From: Tissierellia bacterium
GTDB taxonomy: Bacteria; Bacillota; Clostridia; Tissierellales; Peptoniphilaceae
Direction of reading: 5' to 3'
Length of the DNA: 64,000 nucleotides
NCBI GenBank assembly: GCA_030529425.1
Contig: JAUMWX010000002.1
Span: forward strand, 1 to 64,000
This document shows, one piece after another, positions 35,071 through 43,595 of the stretch; within the stretch, counting starts at the first letter, position 1; each line of letters begins with the position of its first letter. The notes below the pieces were generated by a model that saw nothing but the letters and a program-made list of their open reading frames with translations, had not been told where the DNA came from and searched no databases. The translations under genes were made by a program, and so were the position numbers.

Positions 35071-35244
35071 TTAACGCATTATTTTACTTAAAAAAGGAGT
35101 TAATTCTTCTATATTGTAACAAGTGATTTCTTCATATTCTTCAAGTGAAATCAAACCTAATAGATACATTTCTACAAGTATTTCACTTGAAATGTAAAAG
35201 GCTGATTCTTTTTCTACATTTTCATGAGTTATTTGACTATCCAT
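35071..35244 (-). CDS. SHOCT-like small protein of a lost mobile element
   Basis: A 57-residue intact frame with a good ribosome site (CGGAGGG, ATG 35244): MDSQITHENVEKESAFYISS, EILVEMYLLGLISLEEYEEI, ending LTPFLSKIMR. The LYxxGLISxEEYEEI pattern is that of short SHOCT-domain proteins usually encoded just before serine recombinases of integrative elements. No recombinase is present here, so this is a leftover of such an element. Confidence 0.6.
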   Translation of the reverse strand: MDSQITHENVEKESAFYISSEILVEMYLLGLISLEEYEEITCYNIEELTPFLSKIMR

Positions 35245-35394
35245 TTTACCCTCCGTATCCTAAATTCTTTCTTCACTATCCCTAGGACATCTGAGGCATT
35301 TTTGAGTAAAAAAATATGACCTACGAGAAAAACTCGTCAGTCCTTATGTTAAAGATTAAAATTATTTTTTAGTTCTAAAAACTGGAATTTATTA

Positions 35395-35856
35395 TTAAAT
35401 AACTATTTTATTTAACTCAGTTAGCAACTTGTCTTTAAGTGTACTTAACTCAGTTGTTGATGGGCGATTAGAATCACTATACATTAATTCCATAGGATAC
35501 CACCAAACCGGACCCTTTCCTTTATTACCATAGTTTTCTATATCACCAGCTACCCTTGGAAACAAATGCCAATGTAAATGTGAATCTCCGTTACCAAGTA
35601 GTTCATAGTTAATTTTTTCAGCGTTAAAAGCTTTATATACAGCCTCCCCTACCAATGACATTTCTTCTAAGAATTTCAATTTAAAATTATTTTCTAATTC
35701 AAAAAGTTCAGTCTTATGTTGCTTACACAAAAAAATTGTATATCCCTTAAAATGTTGATTGTCACCTAATACAACATAACCGGTTTCTAATTCTTTTACA
35801 AAATATTGATTTTCCTCATTTAAAATCATTTCTATTCTTTCACATATTAAGCACAT
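35395..35856 (-). CDS. HIT-family nucleotide-binding hydrolase
   Basis: A 153-residue histidine-triad protein. The active-site motif HLHWHLFPR (H-x-H-x-H) is at about 108-116, preceded by NYELLGNGDS. The N-terminal CLICERIEM and ETGYVVLGDNQHFKGYTIFL match the HIT fold. HIT hydrolases cleave nucleotide phosphoramidates or dinucleoside polyphosphates; the exact substrate is unknown. It is an intact isolated gene inside the decaying zone, with AGAGG before the ATG. Confidence 0.8.
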   Translation of the reverse strand: MCLICERIEMILNEENQYFVKELETGYVVLGDNQHFKGYTIFLCKQHKTELFELENNFKLKFLEEMSLVGEAVYKAFNAEKINYELLGNGDSHLHWHLFPRVAGDIENYGNKGKGPVWWYPMELMYSDSNRPSTTELSTLKDKLLTELNKIVI

Positions 35857-35905
35857 ACTATTTACCTCTGCAAATTCTAATTGTATTTATTTTACCATAA
35901 AAAAT

Positions 35906-35933
35906 AAGCCTACAGACTTTACTCCGTAGGCTT
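35906..35933 (-). terminator. Terminator of the endolysin remnant
   Basis: Stem AAGCCTAC (35906-35913) with GTAGGCTT (35926-35933), followed on the minus strand by ATTTTTTAT. Confidence 0.65.
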
Positions 35934-35974
35934 ACTCTATCTTCATATTAACTTATTTACCTACTTCTGCACCT

Positions 35975-36226
35975 CTAATGATCATATCCTAAGTTTTCAA
36001 GCTTTTTCTTTCTAGTTAAACCATTTCCAAATTTACCTTGGATAACATCCCTTGCTATCTTAGTGATATCTTTTCTTCTTAATTTTTCATTTACTAGTTT
36101 TTGAACTTCTTCATAATTATATCCTGCTTTAAGAAGATTTAATCTTCTTTTATCTCCATTTCACCAAAGCCCTTTTAACACTTCATTAGCTAATTCATCA
36201 TTAAATTTTCTATTATTCTTTTTCAT
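35975..36226 (-). pseudogene. Phage endolysin remnant (Cpl-7 wall-binding repeats)
   Basis: One frame with a single TGA holds two Cpl-7 (CW_7) cell-wall-binding repeats: NDELANEVLKGLW-stop-NGDKRRL, then AGYNYEEVQKLVNE; and ARDVIQGKFGNGLTRKKKLE, ending LGYDH. The stop replaces the conserved Gly of LWGNGD, consistent with one GGA-to-TGA change. The catalytic N-terminal domain is missing. It indicates a former prophage. Confidence 0.7.
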
Positions 36227-36389
36227 AAATCCATTTAGACCATGGTAATTCAACACCAAAATACTCCAATAGCCCTTCTTCATTTTTATGTCTAAATCTA
36301 TCCCATTCAACATAATTGCCATATACAAAATCATCATGTCCCATTTCAACTTCTGTCTCGATATCCCAATCTCTAGGATTAAACTTCAT
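36213..36389 (-). CDS. Small 58-residue protein, possibly phage-derived
   Basis: An intact short frame: MKFNPRDWDIETEVEMGHDD, FVYGNYVEWDRFRHKNEEGL, then LEYFGVELPWSKWIYEKE. A GGGAGG site precedes ATG 36389 by 9 bases. It overlaps the endolysin remnant by 14 bases. It is acidic and tryptophan-rich. I do not recognise a family. Confidence 0.5.
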   Translation of the reverse strand: MKFNPRDWDIETEVEMGHDDFVYGNYVEWDRFRHKNEEGLLEYFGVELPWSKWIYEKE

Positions 36390-36596
36390 AATAGTATGCC
36401 TCCCACTAATTCAAATTTATCTTATCCTTCACCCGTCCATACCGTTGACACGACCAATCAAATATCCAAAGTGGTGCTACAAGTTGATTTTTTGGAACAA
36501 TTTTTGAACACTAATTTCAAACTTTTCAACTTCTTATTATTAAGTCTGAAAATCAAGAACCCTTTGATTTCTAGGCTTTAAGAGTCTCTAGCCCCC

Positions 36597-37913
36597 TTAT
36601 TCCCTTGTCATCAATACTAGAACCTCCACATGCAATGTATTCACAAACATGTCAACTCCAATGACTTCTTTGAGAGTAAAGTCAAACTCCTTGAAGAGTT
36701 TGATGTCTCTTGCCAAGGTTGCTGGATTGCAGGAAATGTAGACTATATTGTTTATGTTTGAGTTTCCTATTTTTTGTATTATATTAGGGTCCAATCCCTT
36801 TCGTGGAGGATCAAACAGCGCCATTGTATTTTCAGTTTTAAGTTGAAGTTCATTTATAGCAACTTCCGCCGGCTTATTAATCCATGTTATATTGTCAACA
36901 TTATTCAACTTTGCGTTTTCTTTAGCATCTTTGATGGCATCTTCTACAATTTCCACTGAAATTATCCTTTTTACGATATCGGATAAAATAATGGAAGTGG
37001 TTGAAATTCCGCTATAAAGATCTATGAGAAGATCGGGATTTAAATTCTTGATATACTCTTTAGCCTTTAGATAGATTTTATATGACATGTCGGTATTAAC
37101 TTGAAGAAAAGATTTTGGTGAAATCAGAAATATCTGTTCTCCGAGTTTTTCTTGTATCTTTTCTTTGCCGCCAATCAGTTTTGTATCCATAATTTTATAG
37201 TTGTTCTTTTTAGTATTTATCGTCGTGTACAGGCTGTCAATTTTTCCCGTATCAAATAAGCTTTTAAGAAAATCGGAAATCTCCTGATTTTGATTTAAAA
37301 CTAAAACCACCATTACCTCATCAAGATTTGTCGATCTGATCATTATATTTTTAATAAACCCTTTATTTTTGTAGGGGTCATATCCCGTTAATTCATACTC
37401 ATATATCTTTTCCTGAATTATCGAAATTATTTCGTTTATCTTAGGATTTGCGATTATACATTTTTTTATTGCCACATTCCTGTTCGTCTTTCTCGAAAAA
37501 TATGATATATTCCCGTAGATATCGACCTTAACTTCAATTTTATTTCTATATTCATATCTCTTGTCAGCTTCAAGAAAAGGTATTGTAGTCAGGTTTTCAT
37601 AAGCCATCCTGTTAATTTGATTTATTATTTTGTTTCTTTTATATTCCACCTGAGCCTGATAATTTATATCTTGAAATGAACAGCCGTCACATATATTTGA
37701 ATAGATGCACTTCGACTCTTCAAAATACGCTGATTTTTCAATAGTTTCAAGCTTTCTTGCAGTCGCAAAGTTTTTTTTGTATTCCAAAACTTCAGCTCTT
37801 ACCTTTTCTCCTATTTGCGCATTTTCTACAAAGTATATAAGCTGCTCTTTTTTAGCAACTCCCTTTGAATCATTATTTATGTCTATAATTTCTAAATCTA
37901 CAAATTTTTCCAT
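36597..37913 (-). CDS. rlmD: 23S rRNA (uracil-5-)-methyltransferase RlmD/RumA family
   Basis: A 438-residue SAM-dependent RNA m5U methyltransferase. An N-terminal TRAM domain (about 1-55), Fe-S cysteines in CIYSNICDGCSFQD (about 68-81) plus a later Cys in VAIKKCII, the SAM region LLIDLYSGISTTSIILSD, and the catalytic stretches FDPPRKGLDPNII and VYISCNPATLARD are all present. The last motif holds the nucleophilic Cys. The family covers 23S U1939 and U747 enzymes as well as tRNA homologues, so the exact uracil is not certain. GAGGTAAGAT precedes the ATG. Confidence 0.9.
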   Translation of the reverse strand: MEKFVDLEIIDINNDSKGVAKKEQLIYFVENAQIGEKVRAEVLEYKKNFATARKLETIEKSAYFEESKCIYSNICDGCSFQDINYQAQVEYKRNKIINQINRMAYENLTTIPFLEADKRYEYRNKIEVKVDIYGNISYFSRKTNRNVAIKKCIIANPKINEIISIIQEKIYEYELTGYDPYKNKGFIKNIMIRSTNLDEVMVVLVLNQNQEISDFLKSLFDTGKIDSLYTTINTKKNNYKIMDTKLIGGKEKIQEKLGEQIFLISPKSFLQVNTDMSYKIYLKAKEYIKNLNPDLLIDLYSGISTTSIILSDIVKRIISVEIVEDAIKDAKENAKLNNVDNITWINKPAEVAINELQLKTENTMALFDPPRKGLDPNIIQKIGNSNINNIVYISCNPATLARDIKLFKEFDFTLKEVIGVDMFVNTLHVEVLVLMTRE

Positions 37914-37959
37914 ATCTTACCTCAAATATATTATACAACAGGGGATTTAAAATAAAAAA

Positions 37960-38003
37960 GACAGAAGTTGACAGTTGATTTATATTTTATAGCAACTTTT
38001 GTC
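37960..38003 (-). terminator. Terminator of the DUF6054-like gene
   Basis: Stem GACAGAAGTTG (37960-37970) with CAACTTTTGTC (37993-38003), one non-Watson-Crick pair, followed on the minus strand by TTTTTTATTTT. Confidence 0.65.
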
Positions 38004-38015
38004 AACAACTGATCT

Positions 38016-38375
38016 TTACTTATATGCCTTTGCAATATAATCGTCTATGGCATCTCCAAATTTTTCTAAGAAAGCCTCTTCTCCAAATGTATTTAACTTA
38101 AAGAAAATCGCTCTGCTGCCACCTGAAGAAACCGCAATCACTTTTACATTTCCTTTATCATAAATGGAAGTCACGTTCAAACTTACTCTGTTTTCTCCGA
38201 GCATGCTGTATCTTTCAAATACATCTACATTTATTTTTGTTTCTCCCATAGATACGGAGCTTCCATCTTCCCATGATGCGGAAAAACTGTTCTCCATCAC
38301 GCTGTTTTTGTAATATTCTACAAACTTTGTGTAGCCATTTTCATCAGTTTTAAAATCTCTTTCTAATTTAGCCAT
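38016..38375 (-). CDS. DUF6054-like small protein
   Basis: A 119-residue cytoplasmic protein. The motifs FSASWEDGSSVSMGETKINV, VFERYSMLGENRVSLNVT and SSGGSRAIFFKLNTFGEEAF fit a conserved Firmicutes family of unknown function (DUF6054 in my reading). Beta-rich with a C-terminal helix. GGAGAAAGA precedes the ATG. Monocistronic with its own terminator. Nothing in the context indicates a function. Confidence 0.65.
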   Translation of the reverse strand: MAKLERDFKTDENGYTKFVEYYKNSVMENSFSASWEDGSSVSMGETKINVDVFERYSMLGENRVSLNVTSIYDKGNVKVIAVSSGGSRAIFFKLNTFGEEAFLEKFGDAIDDYIAKAYK

Positions 38376-38567
38376 TCTTTCTCCTTTATCAATTACTTTG
38401 TCAGACCTCTCTAATTTGAGGTTTCAAATTCTTAAAAAATAGGGCGTTAACCATGTTTTACAATGATATCATATTTTCGTATCTGATGAAAGTAATGTTT
38501 TAATAATATCCAAAAAAAATTATTAAAACATGTATAAAATTATACATCATTTTAATAATTTTTATAG

Positions 38568-39467
38568 TTATTCGGTAAAATTTTTTCTTTCGTCACCGAA
38601 ATAAAATATTGAAATTGTTCCCGGTCCTGTATGTGAGCCTATTACGGTACCGATATTATAAATTCTTATCTTGCCTTTCAAATTCGGAAATCTTTCTTCA
38701 GTAGCATCTTTAAGGGATAACGCGTCCTCAGGACTGTTGGAATGATTTATCCAACATTTGCCGGAATAATTGTTACCGTCATAGGCTATTTTTTCCATAT
38801 ATCCCAAAACTTTCTTTATTGCATTTTTCTTTCCTCTAGCCTTTGTAAAAGCTATGATTTTTCCGTTTTCATCAATTCTCATCATAGGACATATATTCAA
38901 CACCGCTCCCAATGTTGCCGCCACACCTGAAACTCTGCCGCCTCTTCTGAAATATTTCAAATCAGTTGAGTAAAAATAATGGTGAAGATGTTGTACATTG
39001 CCCAAAACCCATTCTTTTATTTCTTCGTAACTCTTGCCCGAATCTCTCAAATCAAGAACCTCATCAATCAATAACCCATAGCCTGATGATGCGCTGAGAG
39101 AATCAAGAACTTCTATTCTTTGATTAGGATATCTTTCTCCAACTTCTTTTGCCGCCAAAATCGCATTTCCAACAGATCCCGTCATAGCGGAACTGAACGA
39201 AATGTGAAGGACATCCTTTCCTTCCTGCATCAACTTTTCAAAATAATCAACATATTCATTTAAGTTGATCTGTGTGGTTGAAGGCATCTTTCCGGCGTCT
39301 ATAAATGCATAAAATTTTGATAATGATCCCGGATCTTTGCCCATGTCGTCAACATAAACAACCTCGTCTATTATGTAGGTGTAATTAATTATCGACAGAT
39401 TTCTTTCAACCACATATTCATAAGGTAAATCTATATTCGATTCACAAGATATAATATATTCTTTCAT
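38568..39467 (-). CDS. DegV-family fatty-acid-binding protein
   Basis: A 299-residue DegV/FakB-type protein that binds a fatty acid and in FakB members presents it to the FakA kinase. EYIISCESNIDLPYEYVVER opens the protein. PSTTQINLNEYVDYFE and HISFSSAMTGSVGNAILAA carry the lipid carboxylate-binding Thr and Ser motifs, and YFRRGGRVSGVAATLG is the usual R-GR-S stretch. The start is ATG 39467 with AAAAGGAGGAGAT; the 30 codons upstream in frame are not coding. No FakA partner in the window. Confidence 0.85.
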   Translation of the reverse strand: MKEYIISCESNIDLPYEYVVERNLSIINYTYIIDEVVYVDDMGKDPGSLSKFYAFIDAGKMPSTTQINLNEYVDYFEKLMQEGKDVLHISFSSAMTGSVGNAILAAKEVGERYPNQRIEVLDSLSASSGYGLLIDEVLDLRDSGKSYEEIKEWVLGNVQHLHHYFYSTDLKYFRRGGRVSGVAATLGAVLNICPMMRIDENGKIIAFTKARGKKNAIKKVLGYMEKIAYDGNNYSGKCWINHSNSPEDALSLKDATEERFPNLKGKIRIYNIGTVIGSHTGPGTISIFYFGDERKNFTE

Positions 39468-39540
39468 ATCTCCTCCTTTTTTATTATTAAGATGATTATA
39501 AAACAAGGAATATATAAAGTCTACACTTAGACAAGCAAAA

Positions 39541-39573
39541 AGCAAGAAGTTATCCAACGGCTAACCTCTTGCT
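39541..39573 (-). terminator. Terminator after the TetR-family gene
   Basis: A 12-bp stem with one mismatch, AGCAAGAAGTTA (39541-39552) with TAACCTCTTGCT (39562-39573), followed on the minus strand by TTTTTGCTTG. Confidence 0.7.
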
Positions 39574-39578
39574 AAAAA

Positions 39579-40130
39579 TCAATCAGGAAAAGATTTTAAT
39601 AAAAGTTCCACATTTTGTTTGATTTTCCCCCTAATAGAATAATCAACACCATTTTTCGCCCAATATAGAAGATGTCCTCTGATTGCTATAAACATGACAT
39701 CCACCAAGTATTGAACATCTACTTCAGAATTATGCGAATATCCGCTTTCCACTATTTCTTTCAGAATGGTATAAAGTTTTCTGTTATCTTGTTTATCCGT
39801 ATTTTTCAATGAAGTCTGAATCATTAACCTGTTTGCATAATATCCCCAATCATCAAAATATGTTTCCAATAAATCAATAAACTTTAAGATGTTTTCTTTA
39901 ACACTTTTCTCTTTAAATAAATCTTTATTGTAAAACATACAATCATCCAAAGTCTTATACATTTGGTCAACTATTGATTGCTTTGAGTCGAAATAGTGAT
40001 AAAAAGTTCCTAACGCAACTCCGGCTCTCTCACAAACCATCTTAACACTTACATTTTTAATACCCTCTTCGTCTATCAAACCGGCAAATGCATCTACAAT
40101 TTGCTTTCTCTTAATGGCAGATTTTTTCAT
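39579..40130 (-). CDS. TetR/AcrR-family transcriptional regulator
   Basis: A 183-residue TetR-type repressor. The helix-turn-helix (ALIDEEGIKNVSVKMV... GVALGTFYHYFDSKQSIVDQ) is at about 12-55, and a ligand-binding helical domain follows (DLLETYFDDWGYYANRL). ATG 40130 with GGAGGCAAT is the likely start. It is 55 bases after purD on the same strand and could be read through from the purine operon, or control the adjacent DegV gene. Target unknown. Confidence 0.85.
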   Translation of the reverse strand: MKKSAIKRKQIVDAFAGLIDEEGIKNVSVKMVCERAGVALGTFYHYFDSKQSIVDQMYKTLDDCMFYNKDLFKEKSVKENILKFIDLLETYFDDWGYYANRLMIQTSLKNTDKQDNRKLYTILKEIVESGYSHNSEVDVQYLVDVMFIAIRGHLLYWAKNGVDYSIRGKIKQNVELLLKSFPD

Positions 40131-40185
40131 ATTGCCTCCTAAATTTGACATAAAGATATAATGGTTTTGTTATCTTTTGAAACCG

Positions 40186-41427
40186 TTAAATTTTCCCTAT
40201 ATCCGTTCTAAAGCTCATATTTTCAAAAGATATTTTCTTAAGATTTCTATAAACTTTTTCTCTTGCTCTTTCAAGCGATTTTTCCTTGACAACCACCGAA
40301 AGAACTCTCCCTCCATTTGATAAAATTTTTCCTTCATGATTTTTTGTCCCGTTATGAAACAGGAAAACACCATCCTCCAAATCATCAATTCCGGTTATTT
40401 CAAACCCTTTTTCAAACTTGCCCGGATAACCGTCTGAAACCAGTATTGTAGCCATAGAAACATTATCTTCAAAATCAAGTTCAACCTCTTTTCCGTCAAT
40501 TGACTGCATGATATTTTCCAATAAATCTGATTTCAGTCTGGGCAACAATACCTCAGTTTCCGGGTCTCCGAATCTGGTATTAAACTCCAAAACATAAACC
40601 TTCCCGGAATCGATAATATATCCTATAAATAATATACCCGAATATTGAAGATTCTCTTCTTTCAGACCTATTTCTATTTTTCTAAGTATGGAATCGGATT
40701 GTAAATTATGATTTTTATCCCAAAAAGGATTAGGTGATATACAGCCAACTCCTCCGGTATTTGGACCCAGATTGTTTTCATAAATCCTTTTGTAATCCAT
40801 CGCAGTATCAAACGGATATATTTTATCTTCGGAAACGAAGCATAAAAGCGATGCTTCAAAACCTTTCAAAAACTTTTCTACGACAATTTTGCTACCTTCC
40901 TGTGCAAATATTTTATCCAAAAATATATCATTAAGTGCCTTCTCAGCTTCATTTTTGTTCTCACAAATATATACGCCCTTGCCCGCACAAAGACCATCCG
41001 CCTTTATAACAACCGGAAAACCGAATTTGTCATATGAATTTAAAGCAGTTTCATAATCAAAAAACTCAATGTATTCAGCGGTCGGAATTCCATATTTTTC
41101 CATAAACTTTTTTGCAAAAGCCTTACTTCCCTCTAAAAAAGCACTCTTCTTTTTAGGACCGAATACCTTGTGTCCCCTCTCTTTCAGAAAGTCTACAATC
41201 CCCTCATTTAGAGGATTTTCAGGGCCTACAACGGTTAATTCTATATCATTTTTTAATATAAACTTCTCAACATTTTCAAATTCCAAGTCTAATTCGGCAT
41301 TCAGTATCTTGCCTTTAGCACCTCCATTGTGACCTGAAAAATAGATTTTTTCAGAATTTGGAGATTTTGCGATAGACTCGGCTATAGCATGTTCCCTTCC
41401 ACCATTACCAATAATCAAAATATTCAT
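40186..41427 (-). CDS. purD: Phosphoribosylamine-glycine ligase (PurD)
   Basis: A 413-residue ATP-grasp enzyme: phosphoribosylamine + glycine + ATP to GAR, the second step of purine synthesis. MNILIIGNGGREHAIAESIA opens the N domain. VVGPENPLNEGIVDFL, GFPVVIKADGLCAGKGVYI (ATP-grasp), DTAMDYKRIYENNLGPNTGG and LEFNTRFGDPETEVLLPRL are classic PurD motifs. I use the second of two adjacent ATGs, which fits the GAGG spacing. Last gene of the operon, 10 bases after purH. Confidence 0.95.
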   Translation of the reverse strand: MNILIIGNGGREHAIAESIAKSPNSEKIYFSGHNGGAKGKILNAELDLEFENVEKFILKNDIELTVVGPENPLNEGIVDFLKERGHKVFGPKKKSAFLEGSKAFAKKFMEKYGIPTAEYIEFFDYETALNSYDKFGFPVVIKADGLCAGKGVYICENKNEAEKALNDIFLDKIFAQEGSKIVVEKFLKGFEASLLCFVSEDKIYPFDTAMDYKRIYENNLGPNTGGVGCISPNPFWDKNHNLQSDSILRKIEIGLKEENLQYSGILFIGYIIDSGKVYVLEFNTRFGDPETEVLLPRLKSDLLENIMQSIDGKEVELDFEDNVSMATILVSDGYPGKFEKGFEITGIDDLEDGVFLFHNGTKNHEGKILSNGGRVLSVVVKEKSLERAREKVYRNLKKISFENMSFRTDIGKI

Positions 41428-41436
41428 CATTACCTC

Positions 41437-42966
41437 TTAGTGTTTAAAATGTCTCATTCCCGTAAATACTAATGTAATATCATACTTGTCGCAAAGTTCA
41501 ATAACCTTTTCATCATGAATGGAGCCACCGGGGGATATAACCGCCTTTATGCCGTTTTCGTGAAGAAGTTCGATAGTATCTTCAAAAAAGAATCCGTCAG
41601 ATGCAAGAACTGAGTTTTGAAGCTTTCCTTTTGCCCTTTCAATAGCTTTTTCCACCGCCCATGACCTTCTTACTTCTCCAAAACCGTAACCTACGGTCGC
41701 TTCATTATTCACCAGAACCACACCGTTTGAATTTACATTTTTGCAGGCTTTTATTCCGAAAATCATATCCGATAATTCTTTTTCGGAAGGCTTTCTCTTG
41801 GAAACAACTTTAAAATCCTCTTCCCTATATAGTTCGGAATCATTATCCTGAACTAAAAATCCGTTCATTACCTCTTTGAATCCCAATTCTCTGAATTTTG
41901 TCGAAACGAGATTTTCAGATTTTAAAATTCTGATATTCTTCTTGGATTTCAGTATCTCCAATGCTTTTTCTTCGTAATCCGGTGCTATGACTATTTCAAT
42001 AAAAATACCGTTCAATTTTGTAGCGATATATTCTGTAAGAGTCCTGTTAACCGCCACGATACCTCCGAAAATTGATATGTCGTCACATTCATATGCCTTG
42101 TCAAAAGCAATATTTATATCATCATCCGAACCGATTCCTGACGGATTGGTATGCTTTACAGCCACAACAGTAGGTCTGTCAAATTCTTTCAACGACTGAA
42201 CACAGCCTGTTAAGTCATTCATATTATTGTATGATATTTCTTTTCCGTGCAATTGTTCAAAATCAAACACATTTTCTTTCTTTGAGTAACCGTCTAAATA
42301 ATATGCGCTCTCTTGATGAGGGTTTTCCCCATATCTCAAAATTGAATCCAATTTTAAAGGTCTTGTCAAATGTTTCGGGAATTTTACTCCCAATAAATTA
42401 TTAAAGTAGTTTGAAATCATCCCGTCATAATATGCAGTTAAAGAAAATGCCTTAGCAGCTAATTTTTTCTTCAATTTCAAATTTACTTTATCTTCTTTTA
42501 GAGCTTCATACACCGGATTGTAATCCTCAGGATCTACCACAATTAAAACATCCTTGTGATTTTTTGCCGCCGCTCTTATCATGCTGGGACCGCCTATATC
42601 AATATTTTCAATCATGGTTTCTTCATCTTTGTCCATTTTCAGCATTTCTTCAAAAGGATAAAGGTTGTTTACAACCATGTCAACAGATCCGATTTCATAT
42701 TTTTTTATACTTTCCAAATCAGATTCATTATCTCTTCTAAACAATATTCCTCCGTGAATTTTAGGATGTAAAGTTTTTACTCTGCCATCCATCATTTCAG
42801 GAAAATTTGTGAGCTCTGAAACTTCATGAACTTCAATTCCATTGTCTTTAAGCAATTTATAAGTTCCACCCGTAGAAATAATATTCCAATCCAATTCGAT
42901 TAATTTTTTTGCAAAATCTACAATTCCATCTTTGTAGTAGACTGAAATTAATGCACTCTTCTTCAT
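41437..42966 (-). CDS. purH: Bifunctional AICAR formyltransferase/IMP cyclohydrolase (PurH)
   Basis: A 509-residue enzyme for the last two steps to IMP. The N-terminal IMP cyclohydrolase has STGGTYKLLKDNG, TDFPEMM-like TNFPEMMDGRVKTLHPKIHG and NLYPFEEM. The formyltransferase domain has YGENPHQESAYYLD, LHGKEISYNNMNDL, the catalytic KHTNPSGIG (KHxNPxG) and SDGFFFEDTIELLHENGI near the end. Two bases separate it from purN. Confidence 0.95.
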   Translation of the reverse strand: MKKSALISVYYKDGIVDFAKKLIELDWNIISTGGTYKLLKDNGIEVHEVSELTNFPEMMDGRVKTLHPKIHGGILFRRDNESDLESIKKYEIGSVDMVVNNLYPFEEMLKMDKDEETMIENIDIGGPSMIRAAAKNHKDVLIVVDPEDYNPVYEALKEDKVNLKLKKKLAAKAFSLTAYYDGMISNYFNNLLGVKFPKHLTRPLKLDSILRYGENPHQESAYYLDGYSKKENVFDFEQLHGKEISYNNMNDLTGCVQSLKEFDRPTVVAVKHTNPSGIGSDDDINIAFDKAYECDDISIFGGIVAVNRTLTEYIATKLNGIFIEIVIAPDYEEKALEILKSKKNIRILKSENLVSTKFRELGFKEVMNGFLVQDNDSELYREEDFKVVSKRKPSEKELSDMIFGIKACKNVNSNGVVLVNNEATVGYGFGEVRRSWAVEKAIERAKGKLQNSVLASDGFFFEDTIELLHENGIKAVISPGGSIHDEKVIELCDKYDITLVFTGMRHFKH

Positions 42967-42968
42967 AA

Positions 42969-43595
42969 TTACTCCTTTATATAAACCCTGTGATCCTTGA
43001 CAAGCAATTTATCATCACAGTAATATTTCACAGCCAACGGCAGTATTTCATGTTCAATTTTCAAAACCTGTCTTTGCAACTCTTCCGCATCCCAATCTTG
43101 GCATACCTCGATAGCTTTTTGAAATATTATCGGACCTGTGTCATGTGATTCATCCACAAAATGAACCGTCGCACCTGACAGTTTGCATCCTCTTTCTATT
43201 ACCGCTTCATGTACTCTAATTCCATAGTAACCTTCTCCTCCAAAAGACGGTAACAGTGAAGGATGAATATTTACAATTCGATTTTTGAATTTTTTAACAA
43301 TTATATCGCTTACAAATCTGAGATATCCCGCAAGAACTATAAGATCAATTTTTTCCTCTTCCAAAATTTGAAGCAAAAAGTTGTCAAACTCTTGCACTGT
43401 AGGGTACTGTGCAATTGAAATATTGATACTTCTAATGTTGTTAAGTCTGGCTCTCTCCAGACCGTAGGCAGACTTTCTGTTCGAAACTACAAGGCAAATC
43501 TCACCGTTAAAAAATCTATTCTTTTGAGCGTCAATCAAACTTTGTAAATTGCTTCCGGATCCTGAAATTAATACTGCTATTCGTTTAGATTCCAC
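42969..43595 (-). CDS. purN: Phosphoribosylglycinamide formyltransferase (PurN)
   Basis: A 208-residue folate-dependent GAR transformylase. RIAVLISGSGSNLQSLIDA is at the N-terminus, and the catalytic N-x-H-D set lies in VNIHPSLLPSFGGEGYYGIR (about 109-128) and VHFVDESHDTGPIIFQ. Its start overlaps the end of purM by 19 bases, so it is translationally coupled. It uses 10-formyl-THF rather than formate (no PurT seen). Confidence 0.95.
   Translation of the reverse strand: MESKRIAVLISGSGSNLQSLIDAQKNRFFNGEICLVVSNRKSAYGLERARLNNIRSINISIAQYPTVQEFDNFLLQILEEEKIDLIVLAGYLRFVSDIIVKKFKNRIVNIHPSLLPSFGGEGYYGIRVHEAVIERGCKLSGATVHFVDESHDTGPIIFQKAIEVCQDWDAEELQRQVLKIEHEILPLAVKYYCDDKLLVKDHRVYIKE

Noticed and set aside
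34574-36226. TGA and TAG codons inside remnants as evidence of stop-codon readthrough or recoding
   Set aside because: TAA, TAG and TGA all occur in such positions, only in accessory remnants, together with frameshifts and lost domains. Core genes end normally at all three, so decay explains them.
36390-36596. A possible IS or attachment site between the small phage-like gene and rlmD
   Set aside because: Some short stretches look mobile-element-like, but no inverted repeats, direct repeats or readable protein could be confirmed.
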